Source: Larus michahellis (taxonomy: Eukaryota > Chordata > Aves > Charadriiformes > Laridae). Taken from it: DNA of 64,000 bases. Location: assembly GCF_964199755.1 (NCBI RefSeq), contig NC_133917.1, positions 5,275,967 to 5,339,966 of the forward strand, written 5' to 3'. Position 1 is the stretch's first letter; every line of letters starts with the position of its first letter. Both the position numbers and the translations under genes were made by a program. Shown piece after piece: positions 1 through 12,379 of this stretch. The notes under the pieces are model-generated. The model had not been told where the DNA came from, did not search any database, and saw only the letters and a program-made list of their open reading frames with translations.

Positions 1-1384
1 TTGCCTCGTAGGGAGAGAAGACCAAGCTCTGCTCAGGTCTATGCTTTGACCTTTGGGTTCATCTCCTGTCGCTTACTGGACAGTCAGAATTCATATCTCT
101 CGGTGGGAGCAAACCCACCCTGGGCCAGCTGGGGGTAGGCTCTGTACTGGAGGGGCTTACATTTTGTCTGTCCCCTCACCTCCCAGTGAGCCAACCCTTC
201 CCTCCATCCTGGTGTCTCCAAGTGCCTGTCCTGATCTGGGTCTGGATCTTTCGTACACAGAGACCCCAACTCTCTCCACGTCTCTGTAAAGAAGTGGGTG
301 CCCTGGGTGTCTTCCTGCTGCTGGGGTGATGGCTCAGAGGGAATTCAGCAAGAGCAGACGTGCAACAAGGGATGCAAAGGAGAGGGACAACTGCAATGGC
401 TCACTCTGCTCCCTACACGCTTGCTTTCCATCTATTCAGCCGTGTCCACTCCAGCTTTCCTGGTTTCCCTGTGGGAGACCAATGCTCAAGTTTATCTCTG
501 GTGCATTTATCATGGCCCGTGGGTTTTGCCGTCATGTTCATTTATTAGACCTAAGGTGAGTGGCTATCGTGCAGCCATCGGCATGCTTGGAAGCTGCTTT
601 TCCCCCCCAGGCGCTGGGTGAAAGCAGGTTCCCACTGTGCCATAACCCATCAGCACTGTGGAAAAACACCCGGCTGTGTGACAGCCAGAGCAGAGGGAGA
701 CCATCCCTCCGCTGCTGGATTTTTTAGCTTTGCTGAAGGGTCAAGTCATGTGAGATAAATAACTCTCCTGTGATCCGCAGACGGCTTGTGCAACAGCACA
801 TTAGGCTTGTCTGTGAGCTTCACCGGCCTTAGAGGATCCTTCTGCTGTTGAAGTCTTCCTCGAGCGCTGGTGCAATAACGTGGGACCAGTTCCCTTCTCT
901 GACCCAGAGCTTCCCTCTGGCCTTAGGCAAGTCACTTCTGCCAGCCCTGTGAGTCCTGGTCCAAGAGCTGCTGAACTCCCAGCAGGACGCCTTGAGCCCA
1001 CCAAGCTGGGAAGTGCCTGGAGATGAGGGGCAAAGTCTGGACACCTCTGTATGAGCAATTCACCCGCTGACGAGGTGTCCGTAACAAACATGTCTGGGTG
1101 CTACATCTGTCCTGGACCCGAATGCTCCCCTCGCTCTGCTCTAAAACCTCCCTTCGGGTTTTTCGGGGCTGGTCGTGCTGTCCCACCTCGGAGCGGCACA
1201 AGCAAAGAAGGCAGCTGGGGCAGGAAACTGCTTCAGTGAGATGTAGTTAAGGCCGTGCTTCCCACCCAGCCTCAACTTCTGGCACGGCGCTTGCATTTTA
1301 AACAGCAGAGCACTGGAACTTGTCAGCATCAACACACAATGCTCAAAGTTTTCCTCCCTAAACAGCTTTTTCTTTCCTTTGCAG
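1..1384 (+). other. FAIM2: FAIM2 intron, 5' end outside window
   Basis: This stretch precedes the first FAIM2 exon I can place. I looked for the preceding family exon, which encodes the end of TM1 and the start of TM2 with a Trp-Tyr-Trp motif, and did not find it. It probably lies upstream of the window. The acceptor at the right end has a good pyrimidine tract (tttctttcctttgcag). Short open frames here resemble no protein I know. Confidence 0.6.
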
Positions 1385-1435
1385 TGCTGTTTTCTTTGTG
1401 ACCTACTTGATTCTTGCTTGCTGCTCTGGACCCAG
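1385..1435 (+). CDS. FAIM2: FAIM2 exon: end of TM2
   Basis: 51 bp. It begins with the third base of a codon, then encodes AVFFVTYLILACCSGP and two bases of an Arg codon. The donor is cccag|gtaaaa. Confidence 0.9.
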
Positions 1436-4400
1436 GTAAAATATTTTCTTTATAGATTTGAAACAGCCCTGTGAAATGAGGGATGAATGTTTTTCCTCTT
1501 GTTTCAAGCATGACCAACGAAGTCGCGGAGATGGGATGGGGTCACGCTGGCACAGTGATGTGGGCCCCAAGGTGGCAGCCGTATTTTCAGGCCTGATGCA
1601 GTTGTGGGTTGCCGCAACACAGCGATAAAAGCTGAGGTCAAATTGCAACTGGAAAGCAAGCGATGCTGCAGAAAAAATTGCACTGCTGCATAGCTACAAA
1701 TTCTCATTATTAAATACTGCGGAGGACGGTCGTCTTTGCTCCCAGTGGAGCAGGGCGCTGCTGGCTGCTTTGCTGGAATACCATGGGGACGACGGCGCTC
1801 TTGGTCTAGGAGCACCCCAAATGCGCTCTCATTCCCAGCAGGGTGACTGTCCCCTTGCACCACCCCTGCCATTTACTGCACGGGCCATTAATTATACGGC
1901 ACGTCTTGGGCAACCTGTTGTGAGCGCTGCTAACTACCTCTGCATCGCAGGGCTTGACCAGCCCCTCTTTCTTCACTTGCAGGAGGTATTTCCCATGGAA
2001 TCTGATCCTGCTGAGCATCTTTGTAAGTAGCACATCTGGACAGCATCTGCCCTGCCCCTGCAACCAGAGTGGGTTTCAGAATGGCTCCAGGCAGGACTTT
2101 CTTCCTCTAATTGCCCTGCACTTGGGCTGAGGAGCTGTAATTGAACTAAAGGTGACAAGAAGGAAAGAAGGGGGCGGAGGGGAAAAAAAAAAGCAAGCTT
2201 GTGGAGGCTGGGGTAGGGTGCTGGAGTCCTGTGCCGAAGGGGTAGAGGGATAGAGAAGGTGGGACTGCTTTCAGGGTGGTGGCCTGCCCTCAGTTTAACC
2301 TGCCCTGTGGATATTAATCACTGGAGGATTAGAAACTATGTAAAAATTGCTTCTCTTGAGCATCCATTTAAGAGGCTTCACTGCCCTTGTCATCATCACT
2401 GTAATCGAAATGTTTTATCTGTTGTGTGTCTCCCCTGGGACACGAATGCAGGAGTAATGTGGTTTTCTTTCCCTCCCAGACACTCTCCATGGCTTATCTC
2501 ACTGGGATGCTCTCCAGGTAGGTTGAGCATGTGGACTCTGGAGGTTTTCTGTTCCTATGTCCTCTCTCTTCCTGCAAAAAACCCCTCCCTACTGAAATAT
2601 ATGGGCCACTTGATCTCTTTGGAGCTCTTCCAGTAGCCACACAAAGCCTGGCCTTCCCTTTTAAAACCACTTTTTAAAGAAGGTCCCCAAGGCCTCTGGT
2701 GGCATCCCCTTGTCTGTCCCAGCTGGGGTGCCACAGGGTAGTTCCTGGCTAAGCTAAATCCAGTAGGAGAGCATTGGAGAGCCAGGGACACGGCAGTGCC
2801 GGCACGACGGGCTGCAGGGCACTGCCATATGGTATGATCTCACCTTTTCCACTGAGCAGCACTCTACCAGATGGGGCTGGAGTGAGACAAGTTTTTTCCA
2901 GCAGTTTCGAGGGGGTTTTGCAGTCTACAGCCTCCTCCCTTTTGCTTGTGTTTTTACTGTTACGGTCTGCTCACAGGATCAGCCCCGGTTCACGTGGGTT
3001 CCTGGTGATGAGGCAGATGAGCCAGTGGGTGTTGATGGGTGCGTGCCGGGGACAAAGAAACTAGTGGCTTCAGCAACTCGGGGAACATACCAGTGATATG
3101 ACTCTCAAATCAAATGGAAGGGGGAGAATGGGGACCAGCCTTTCTTAGGGCTGAGCCTGGTGCTACAATCAAAATCAGGAGTCAGACTGAATTATAAGTG
3201 AAGCCTGCGGTCTCTCTACCTGTACAAATCCCTCTTCCCTGCAATTTTCCAGGACCCAAACCCCTGTTACGAGCACATCAGGAGAGTAAACAGTGGCTGC
3301 AGCTTTCTGATTTCTCACTGTGCTGCAATGACGTTTGCCATTCTATTTTTATTACCTCCCAGTTTGAATCCTCCTCCTTCTCCATCTGTCCATGGACAGC
3401 AAGGTTTTTATAGTAAGTCCCCATCTTAGCTGCTCATGAGTCCCCAGGAGGCACAGACGTGCCCTCCTGCCTACCCTCTTCTATTTAAAGCAGGAGGAAA
3501 ACCCATCTAGTCTTTTTTTAGTGTTTTCTATCCTTCCCTTTTTACATTAAGGGGGGGACATTGATAATTTCAGTGCCATTTGTCCCCCCGGGACTCATGC
3601 CTTCCCTGTAGACCTCTGCTAAGTTTCTGCCTGTCTTGATCCCTCCTTCCACCTGTCCCTGTGGGAAACACTGAGAAAGTGCTTTTGTTGTTAATTTTGC
3701 AGTTACTACGATACCAAGTCAGTCCTTCTGTGTCTGGGGATCACAGCCCTGGTGTGTCTGTCTGTCACCATCTTCAGCTTCCAGACCAAGGTGAGTTTGT
3801 GGTGGTCAATCCCCCTGGGAGAGGCATCTCCCGGGGGCAGGACGCAGGGGCAGGCAGCGCTGGGGGCGAGGGGTGAAGGGGCCGGTCTGTAGGGCTCTGG
3901 ATACAGGAGCAACCTGCAGGATGCTGGGGTGTAAAATGAAGGTTACAGGAAGATTAGGACAGACGCTGGGGTGAGGGATGTGTCAGGGGTATAGATGGGG
4001 CTGGAAGACGCTATGGGGGTAAGGTGGGGGTTTTTTTGGAGGATTATGCTGTGGGGTACAGAAGGGCAGTGGCACAAAGGTGTAGAATGAGCTTTTGGAT
4101 TTTGGGTATGTGATGGGTACTGAGTTCTTGCAATAAAGGGGCTGTGGTAAGTGTTTGGCTCTGTGTGCCCCACAGGTGGGTGGTGGGCTATAAGATGCCC
4201 AACAGATGCAGCAATAGCTGTTTAACAGCAAGATGGGTGTGCTGCTGGAGAGTCCCTCGCTGTGGGCATGGGGAGGTTTGGCTTCCCTTGCTGCCTCCCA
4301 TTCCAGCACTCTGCCCTTGTAACGTGATGTTCTTACCTCCACAGTTTGACTTCACCTCTTACCAGGGCGTCCTCTTCGTGATGCTCATGGTTCTCTTCTT

Positions 4401-7400
4401 CGGTGGCATCATCCTGGCTGTGACACTGCCCTACGAACACGTGAGTGAAGACCTGCACCCCTCCTCCCTTGCCCAGTGCCACCAGTCCCGGTGCAAGGCT
4501 GGGAGCTGATCAGCCCAAAGCGGCGTGTGTCCCGGTGGTGTCCCAGCCTGAATCTCTGAAAATGTGCAGAAACACCAGCAGAAAGAAAAGGCAAGACCAG
4601 GTGGCTGTTCCCTGGTAGTTCTGCAATCAGATATCGGGCTGTAGGACGGCTCTGGCCTGGGGCTTGAGGAAGTTTGCGTCTGTTCCTGGAGCTGTGTAGT
4701 GACCCCACAGCAGGACACATCACCTGCTTGTGCCTCGGTTTCCCCTCCAGTAAAACCAGGGTGGTGAGCACATCAAAGCACTGGCTTGCTCCATATACAA
4801 CAGAGCTCTTGCCCCAGATTCAGGGCAGGACTTGGACTCTGGGCAAGTGGGGTGCCTGTCCGGCCAGACCTGGCTGTATTCACACCAACACCAGGCACCG
4901 TCCTGCAGTGTTTAAATCCTGGGGCTCAAATTTCTCAGAAATAAGCACCTCTGGAGGGTGATTCAGACCCCAGGGACAAGTCCTGATGATGAGTGACCAC
5001 CTTATCACTCCTCCAAGTGCTGCCAGCCACTCTTGCATGGGTTCAGCTGCTTCCTTTGGCCTCCCTGGTCAAATCTGGCATGGGCTGTGCCCATCTGAAA
5101 TCTTGGAGCAGTTTGTGACCACGCCCGATAGAGGGTTTGGCGTGGCAGCACCGAGTGTCTGGTCTCCATCCAAGAGTGGCTCATTAGCTGAGTTGTCATT
5201 CAAGCAAGAGCCTGACAGACCCTGGGAGATGCTGATGAAAGAGGGAAGTGTGTGGGGCTGTGCAGCCACCATGAATCACCCCGAATGCCTGCGCATGCTG
5301 GAGATGGAGGCACCCGGCTTTGATCACGGCAGCCTTTAAGTGACCTCCAAACCCTTCACATCTTACCTGGCCTCCCTGGGAGCCTGAGCCATACTTTAAG
5401 GGCCAGACCTGCAGGAATTACTCCCACTGGTACTAGCCCTGGGGTTGGTCAAATGGGCAAATGCGCAGGCTGGTGTTTCCCAAACCAGGAGCTTGGGCTT
5501 TTTGGTTGCCTTGGCTTGAGATCCATCTCTCCCTCCTGCAAAGGTGAGGGTAAAGCAGCTTGTAGTGCCAAGCCACTGCCACTAAACTGTTGAGACAACT
5601 GCTCTTTATCTTGAAGCTTGTCAAGATAAGCATAGCCTGAGGCAGCTTGTAATGAGCTTGTCTATCTGGGAGGCAGGCTGCGATCTCTGGGTTGAATCAG
5701 CTCTCCGTGTGGGCACCTTCTCCTGGAATATAGGCGACTTCTCCATTAGCGCTGCGTGCTGTTGTGCCACAGCGAGCAGGGGTTGAGGTTTGGTCTTAAT
5801 TCCAGTGAATTTCCTGCTGTGACTCCAGCAGATGAGCACATTGAAGTTATGCTTGTTACCTAAAGCTGGTTCTGGCCCTTAGAAGCATGTGGTGTTTCTT
5901 CCAGCGGGATCGGCCTAGTCTGGGTAAATAAACACCTAAGGCTGCTGCAAAATGTGTTTCCGTCAATGTAGTGCTAAGAGATTTCCACAGAGACAGCAGT
6001 TGTGGTGAAGTAGGTGATTTGGAAACAAGTACCTGATTTAGGAGCTTATAAGCCAAGTAGATGCAAAGGCCACAGTGAGAGGGGAAACTGAGGCACGGTG
6101 ACCTGTTCTTTGCTGTGAAAAGCTCAACAACAGAAACTGCATTGGAGCTGGAAATGGTGCAAGTCCAGCCTGGGCTATTAGAGCACTTTCCCTAACTTGT
6201 GTCCTTCACGTGGGAGTTAAGCCCTTCTGTGTTAAGTCCTAATTAACCGGTTTTCTCCCAGGCACCGGCTGACAGATTTGTTTCCTTTAGGTCCCTTGGC
6301 TCCACGCGATCTACGCTCTGCTTGGTGCCATTATCTTTACCATGGTAAGTGGGTGCTGGTCATGGGGCCTGGGAATGTGCGGGCAGGAAAAATCATCTAG
6401 GAGTAAATGCTTTAGTCTTGAAGAGTGTTTGGGGGAGAGAAAAGAGCAAGTGGCAGGATTGCAGAGAGCTCCGCATTCTCAAATGGCTCATGAATAGCAA
6501 TTATCGCAGTGACCTCAGCCTTGTTCCAAGAAGGTGTTGGTGTACGTGACAGCGGTGGTGCAGAGCACGGTGAGACTGGCAAACCCATGCCGTATGTGCA
6601 ATACTAGGTGTGAACAGCAGAAAGTATTGTTGGGACAGGGCGAAAAGGCATCTCCGGAGTGGGAAAAAGCAGAGATTACGCTCTGGCACAGCAGTGGGAG
6701 CGGGTCCGCAGGGCTCAAAGGGAGCCTGGGGATGAAATGAGGCTGCAGAAGTGAGCAAAGTCAAGCTGGGGCCGGTCGAGTGGGAGTGGGCCAAGGACTG
6801 GGCATGTGTTTGGCTAGCAGAGGTACGGAAAGTGTGAGAGGCCACGGTCTGGGATTAAGGGTTCATTGCAGGTAGGAAAAGCCCTGAAGCTGGGCAACTC
6901 CTCCAAGGAAAGTTGAAAAGGCTTGGTTCGTTCCTTCGCCTGCTCCCCCGCGGTCCCTCCTGCGAGGTTCTTCCCAGAGCAAGTCCCAGCAGTGCCGTGC
7001 TTGCCATTCAGGTGTGGGAGTTGTCTGGGAAGATGCTTGGCGTTACCCCGGTGGGGGTCAGGCGGAGGGCTGCCTTGGGGTTCAAGGCGGTGCCCATTGG
7101 GCATGTTGTGAATAAGAACAGTTGAGCAATTTCATTTATTATCTATAATAAAGTCATTTCAAGTGAGCTCGGGTATTTCTTCTGTGATTCATGATTAAAG
7201 ACTGCTCTGTAAAATACAAATAGGCTAAACATCTTATAATTACCCCATAAACTTCAGCCAGAACCTCAGCTGGTGCAGCCGATTGTGCCAGGCTTGTCAG
7301 CTCAGCCCAGCTATGTCTGGGGAGGGCTGAGGTGGCAGCTGACCCCAGGCGACGGCAAAGGTGCCCTGCCAACCCTGAAGAGCTCCACACCAAGGTGTCG

Positions 7401-8327
7401 GTTGCGGGCTAGGTTAACAGAGGGAGTAAAGGTGAGGTGGGAGAAGATATTGAGCTTGAAGTCATGCAACTAGGCACTGGTTTTCTGGCAGCTGGGCCAC
7501 TAGCCTGCCTTGTAGCCCATGTTTGTTCCTGTGAGCGCTGTGTCCCTGCAGGCAGGCTGGGCAGCGGATGCCAACTGTGATGGCTTCACTGGTAAAATCT
7601 GCCCTGCACTCACTGTGTTTGTACCTCAGAAAGGTGTTAACTCCCCTCTGGGTCTGGCTACCTCTGCTGGCAGCTCTGCAGCCCTGGGTGCTGCCCAAGA
7701 TCTGGGGTTTCTTGCTTTTTATTGCTCTGGTGTTGCTGCTGCTGTGATGTCACATTGGGTCCACGTCACCTTGTCACCTGGCAGGTGTTTCCAAACCGGG
7801 GGAAGTCTGGGAATAACAAGTGGTAGGGACTGGCCGAGGAGGAACAGGGAGAACTGCCCCACTGCTGGTGCTGGGACACATTGGGGATGGATGAAGGAAA
7901 GGGGAGCCTTGGGAAAAAGCATGAAGGAAGCAGGCCTGGAGTAATACTCTCAGGGTTTGACTATCAAGAATGAAATGAAGGAAAGAGAAAGTTGCAGCTT
8001 GTTCAGTGCATTGTTCTGAGCTTTTAAATTGCAGTTACAGCCCATAAAAAAAAATGGCTATGTTTTTGTTCTGGGTACAGTAAAGCAACTGAGAGAACTC
8101 CTGCCATTAGAGCACTTCTTGCCTCTTTGCAAAATCTCCATGTGACTGTCACTGGGTTTCCTCCTCTTTCCTCACAGTTCCTGGCATTTGATACCCAGAT
8201 GCTGATGGGGAATCGTCGATACTCGCTGAACCCAGAGGAATACATCTTTGGAGCCCTCAATATCTATCTGGACATCATCTACATCTTCTCCTTCTTCCTC
8301 CAGTTCTTTGGCTCCAGCCAGGAGTGA
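1385..8327 (+). CDS. FAIM2: Fas apoptotic inhibitory molecule 2 (Lifeguard 2), 3' part of gene
   Basis: FAIM2 is a multi-pass membrane protein of the TMBIM/BAX-inhibitor-1 family. It is mainly neuronal and is known to dampen Fas-triggered apoptosis. Seven coding exons are visible: 1385-1435, 1983-2022, 2480-2517, 3703-3790, 4345-4440, 6291-6344 and 8178-8327. All have GT-AG borders and their phases join without a break. They encode the last 171 residues, the same length I count in the human protein from the equivalent point. This covers the second half of TM2 through TM7. Family marks include ACCSGPR after TM2, FPWNLILL in TM3, FSFQTKFDFTS between TM4 and TM5, VPWLHA before TM6 and EEYIFGALNIYLDIIYIF in TM7. 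The acidic residues of FDTQ and YLDII match the di-aspartyl positions of bacterial homologues. GRINA and other TMBIM members fit less well, mainly at the C-terminus. The N-terminal cytosolic region and TM1 lie outside the window. Confidence 0.95.
1983..2022 (+). CDS. FAIM2: FAIM2 exon: start of TM3
   Basis: 40 bp after acceptor cttgcag. It completes the split Arg codon and encodes RYFPWNLILLSIF. It ends on a codon boundary at donor gtaagt. Confidence 0.9.
2480..2517 (+). CDS. FAIM2: FAIM2 exon: end of TM3
   Basis: 38 bp after acceptor tttccctcccag. It encodes TLSMAYLTGMLS plus two bases of a split Ser codon. Donor gtaggt. Confidence 0.9.
3703..3790 (+). CDS. FAIM2: FAIM2 exon: TM4
   Basis: 88 bp after acceptor ttaattttgcag. 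It completes the Ser codon, then encodes YYDTKSVLLCLGITA and continues to FSFQTK at a codon boundary. Donor gtgagt. Confidence 0.93.
4345..4440 (+). CDS. FAIM2: FAIM2 exon: TM5
   Basis: 96 bp (32 codons) after acceptor cttacctccacag. It starts FDFTSYQGVLFV and ends LPYEH. Donor gtgagt. Confidence 0.93.
4695..4790 (+). repeat. Worn MIR/CORE-SINE-like relic in FAIM2 intron
   Basis: It carries the diagnostic phrase gtgcctcggtttcccctcc followed by a degraded 'taaaa...ggtg' stretch, as in the plus-orientation half of MIR-type SINEs. The ends are not definable by eye. Confidence 0.5.
6075..6185 (-). repeat. Worn MIR/CORE-SINE-like relic, reverse orientation
   Basis: ggggaaactgaggcac followed by a degraded gtgacctgttc and a distal ggagctggaaa matches the reverse-orientation half of MIR-type SINEs. 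It lies about 100 bp before a FAIM2 acceptor. Confidence 0.5.
6291..6344 (+). CDS. FAIM2: FAIM2 exon: TM6
   Basis: 54 bp (18 codons) after acceptor tttcctttag. It encodes VPWLHAIYALLGAIIFTM. Donor gtaagt. Confidence 0.92.
8178..8327 (+). CDS. FAIM2: FAIM2 last coding exon: end of TM6, loop, TM7, stop
   Basis: 150 bp after acceptor tttcctcacag, encoding 49 residues and TGA. It starts FLAFDTQMLMGNRR and ends FFGSSQE. The loop SLNPEEYIFGALN and the TM7 core are the best conserved part of the family. Confidence 0.96.
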   Translation, partial: FLAFDTQMLMGNRRYSLNPEEYIFGALNIYLDIIYIFSFFLQFFGSSQE

Positions 8328-8374
8328 GTGCAGCAAGGCAGTATCTTCTCTTTGCTGGCAAGATGCAAGTGTTT

Positions 8375-8399
8375 AAAAAAAAAAAAAAAAAAAAAAAAA
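8375..8399 (+). repeat. Poly(A) tract in FAIM2 3' UTR
   Basis: An unbroken run of about 25 A, followed by A-rich DNA to about 8440. No SINE body or target-site duplication was seen upstream, so it is best read as a simple repeat. Confidence 0.85.
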
Positions 8400-11011
8400 T
8401 TAAAAGAAGAGGAGAAGAGGGTTAAAAAACAAACAAAACCAACCCCACCCTTTCTGGCCCACTAGCAGGCTCCATTCAATCAGCTGAGTAAAGCTCCTGG
8501 GTTCCTCATGCAGCTTGTATATATGCTGTTAAGCCTTTGTGACCCAGAAAGCAAAGCAGGGCTTAAGTGTTGTCTCTTCTGCTCCCTCCACTCCTACTGC
8601 GATCAAACCAGACCAGAGACTGGGAGGCACGAGACCAAAATCTTCTCCTCCCCAGAGGCTATCAGAGTTGCCTGTCGGAGCCCTGCGCATCATGGTGAGA
8701 ACAGCTCTGCAAAGAGAAAACAACACTAAAGGGAGGAGAGTAGAGAATTTTTCTGTGATCCCGGCAGGAAAACCAGCTGAACAAAAGGGAAAAGGCTAGG
8801 GAAATCCTTGCGCCCCCCTCCCTGTTTCTCTCCTGCATTCATTTGGGAGCCTTGTGGCCTCTGCAGAGATACATTCCCGATAGTACCTGCTTTTAGAAGT
8901 GCAAAGCATGGGATCACTTAGTCTGGATGTCCCAGCAATCAGTCTTCCAGGCAAGGGAACCTGTTGTTCAGGATGTGCAGCCTCTTTGAGGACATCCCTA
9001 ATGCCCCTGCTGGAGGAATTCTGTATCCTTTGCGTCTGGCAGCGGGGCTGAGTTTGTACTTCCTTTCCTTCCTGGAGTGGGATAGCAGGACCACCAGCTG
9101 TGGGCTCACCGCCCCACCCAAGGTGGGGGATGTCTGTGTCACTGCTCTCTCAAGTGTGGCTCTTCACCTGGGAGGGCTGTGATCCCCCGTAAGGATGACT
9201 GGAGGAGAACAGATGAAAGAGGCTGAGTTTCAGAGCCCGTGCAAAGCCAGGCACCTCCTGATGAGAGTGGTGCAGATCCTGTGACCCATCATGAGGATCT
9301 GATGCCTTCACAAAATGGTCTTGGTTGCTCGAGATTAATGGTCTTAAGTGGCTACTGCCCAGAGACTGAGGCCAGGGGGAATGTGCGTTGCTCAAAATGG
9401 GCGCTGCTTTGTAGCAAACGCCAACGTCGCCCCTTGCTCTGGCCGTTCTCTAGATTTGCTCTCCCAGATGGGGATGTCAGTGAGAGCGCTGGATGCCTCT
9501 GAGCGCTCGGGTAACTTTCCATCTTCCCCTTGCTCACATTCCCCTGTTTGGGGATTAGCTGGCTAATTTCTAACTGTAAAGCCCCAGGTGGAGATAAGAG
9601 GCCTTTTGCTCTTATTTAAAAAGTGATCCTTCCTGCTGATAGAAACCCGTATCTTCAATCTCTTTGGGAATGCCAGGGCAAGTGCGTCACTGAGCTGCCT
9701 CTAGCAGTCCCTGCGTGTTACAGAGAGGCTATGCCAAAATGCTTCGTACCGTGCATTCCTCCTCTGCTGCTGCCCCGGCTTTTACCCTTCACGTGTTGTA
9801 TCCTCCAGCCACGCGGGTTCAGTGCCCCGAGCTGGGCAGAGGAAAGTTACTGCGCAGAGAGGAGAAACGCTTTGGCCGCTCTGTGACTGCACTGACCTCG
9901 TCCGTGATCACACACAAGCACAACTGATGCTTTTCACCGTACCTTCCTGCTCCCCCAAACCAAACACGCATCCCCCCATACTGCCCTGCTTTTTAAGGAA
10001 TAAAGGAGATTATTAGGTGAAGGCGGCACGGTTCATGACACGCTGATTCTGCAGTGCATCACAGAGCAGAAACCCAGGCCTCGAATGGCTGAGCAGGCAG
10101 AACTGGGAGAGGGACAGCATGAGAGATGATACCCTAAAAGTTTAGGAAATAGGAGTTTAAAGAGGAAACTTTCTGGCTCGGATCCATGCAGGCACTTCTG
10201 AAATATCTTAGCAGACTGGCTGTGCAGCCTTTTTTTGCTCACAGCAAAAGGCCTGTAGGTATTTCTGCTTTCCAGCTTTTGAGGAGGCGGTATTGAGTTA
10301 TGTGATGAGTTCTGGCTCTGAAATAGTCCTAAAACTCCTCCTCTGGGGGACAATCTAAACCAGAGCTCTGCAGCCCTCCTTTCTGCACCGGGACTCCTCC
10401 AACCTTGCCCTGCACACCCTGGGACCTGGGGAGGAGAACACGGATCTGCAGCCCACTCTGGATCTCTTGCTCTTTTTCCTGCGTGTGGTGTGGAGTAACT
10501 TTGCTGCTGCCTGAGCTGCTGCGACCTCCTGGCTTTTTGGTCCCATGTCCCATGTGGGAAAAGCTTGCATGGCACCTGCTCCATCTCCAGGCCACCTGAG
10601 CAGGGATGGCTCGCTGCCCTCCCGTGCCCCTTCACAGGGCTCCCTTCTTGCATGTGTCCTGGTCCCTCTTCTGCGCGGACCCCATGGCTTGCAGTCCATC
10701 CAAGCCAGACCCAGTGAAAGTGCTCGGACTGAAGCAGTGAGTAATATGTACGTGCTCAGAGCGGTGGAAGTCCTCGTAAGGCTGAGCGAGACAGGATTAG
10801 GGGTGGGATACAGCTATAGGCACGTTCCTCCTGGGTTCCCTGACCAGCTGCGCAGGGGAGGTGCAGGGCTGCTCCTCTTTCTCCCTGTGGATGTCCTTTA
10901 CCCGAGGTCTGCATAATTCGGATCCTGGCTCTGTATCCCCCCGCTTCTTTTATCCGGCCATTCTTATGATTTCATTGTAAATAGGATTTTGTATTTTCTC
11001 TGAACATTGCT

Positions 11012-11017
11012 AATAAA
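11012..11017 (+). terminator. FAIM2: Polyadenylation signal AATAAA for FAIM2
   Basis: Canonical AATAAA, followed about 20-35 bases later by a GT-rich element (ctgctgttgtgagg). Together these make the likeliest FAIM2 cleavage region, near 11030-11040. Confidence 0.7.
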
Positions 11018-11035
11018 TTGTTGCAAAACTGTTAC

Positions 11036-12350
11036 TGCTGTTGTGAGGTCACCTTACTGACGTACAGCTGAAGGAAGGTCTGGTTGCAGAGCTGGCGCTT
11101 CCTCCCCTTAAAAAAGAAAACATAAACAAGTTTGTGGCATGATGTGGCATAGCCCAAAGTTTTAATGGAGATCAGGCTGTCCCTTCTCTGGGTATGACCA
11201 GGGAATGTATCCTACACAAAGTAAAATGCACGTGGCTCCAGCATAGGCAGCATGCATGAGAAGTATTTGAGAACTGAGGGCCAAAGGGCTACTTGGGTGA
11301 GGATCCTGTTCTCTCTTAGACCTGGCCTAAGTGGCCACAGGATTGAAGAACCAGCGGGGGTAAGCGAGTGTTGTAAGCAAGGCGCCTGCTCAGAGGGCAT
11401 TTGCCCTAGCTCTGGAGAGCAACCTGACGTACTAAGCTTTCTCTAGAGTCAATGGCAAAAAGAAATGCCTCCAGAGTGCAATTCACCTGATCTAAATTAA
11501 TGCCTACACTGGGAGGCGAAAACTCGTGTCTCTCTCCATCAGCTCTGAAGAGCTGATTAGTCCAGGCCGTCAGAGCTCTCAGGGGAGAGAAATCTCAGCC
11601 GCAGCATCTTGTTGCGACAGATCTCTGCTCTTTGGAAGGAGCTGTACCCAAAAGGCAGGTGTGAGATTTGTTTTCCTAAAGTGTGTCTCAACAGTGTGGT
11701 GCAGCCAGCATGGCTTGCATTTTTCGTGGCTTGCATTTTCCGTGGAAAGAAAATATTTTGCCCCGAGTCTTGCTGGGTAATGCCCTGCTGTGGGACGGCC
11801 TTTGTGGAAAAATAACTGAAGTGGAGCATTTCCATGCAAACAATGAGGTGGCCATGAGCATTTATATGAAGCATCATTAGTTGTTCCTGTAATTACCACA
11901 AACTGGATAAAGGGCTGATGATTCAGACAAATTTCAACACTTGGCTCTTGAGGAACAGGGCGAAAAGTGGGACCACTCAGTAGTAGGACACAGGGATGTG
12001 GCAGAAGGGAGGGGACGGGGAGATTCATCAGGGTATGAAGGATGCTGGAAAGAGGAAGGGATCGCGCTGTTTCCCATGCCTACAGCAAACAGGACAGGAA
12101 TTTGAGGGCCCTAAATACAGAGTCAGAGGAGACCTTGAAAAACCTGAATTCCACTGCCTGGAGAAGGGGGGAATTTTTATTTACTTTTGCACTCCTTTCT
12201 GCCTTCTGCGCTTGAGGTATTTTGAGGAAGGATGGACTCTTGATGCCAAGTCGGCACGGGCCCTGCCACGGTGCGGGGGATCTCTACTGATCTTCCATGG
12301 CAAGAACCGAAGGCAAGATTCAGGCAGGACTCGTTCACCCACATTTCCGA
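11036..12350. other. Spacer between FAIM2 and BCDIN3D
   Basis: I recognise no gene here. Open frames on both strands around 11.5-12.1 kb (up to 149 codons) overlap each other, lack splice context and resemble no family known to me. Confidence 0.6.
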
Positions 12351-12353
12351 GCT

Positions 12354-12374
12354 GCTGGCGCCCTCTGCTCCTCA
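12354..12374 (-). promoter_or_regulatory. CTCF-like motif
   Basis: Read on the minus strand, ggagcagagggcgccag matches the CTCF core (CCA-S-N-AGRGGGCGC) except at the first two bases. It sits between two genes, a common place for such sites. This is a motif match only. Confidence 0.4.
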
Positions 12375-12379
12375 CGCTG

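Larger units (their letters stand above)
8328..11035 (+). other. FAIM2: FAIM2 3' untranslated region
   Basis: About 2.7 kb between the stop codon and the first convincing polyadenylation signal (11012-11017). Long 3' UTRs are usual for this gene. It holds a 25-base A run near its start and several chance open frames, the longest being antisense at 10033-10653 (206 codons, no recognisable domain). The exact transcript end is inferred. Confidence 0.65.

Noticed and set aside
7146..7153. AATAAA-like site in a FAIM2 intron as an early polyadenylation site
   Set aside because: Possible in principle, but no convincing downstream element was seen and it is not needed to explain the gene.
10033..10653. 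206-codon antisense open frame
   Set aside because: It lies wholly in the FAIM2 3' UTR, shows no domain or splice context, and overlaps other frames equally good by length.
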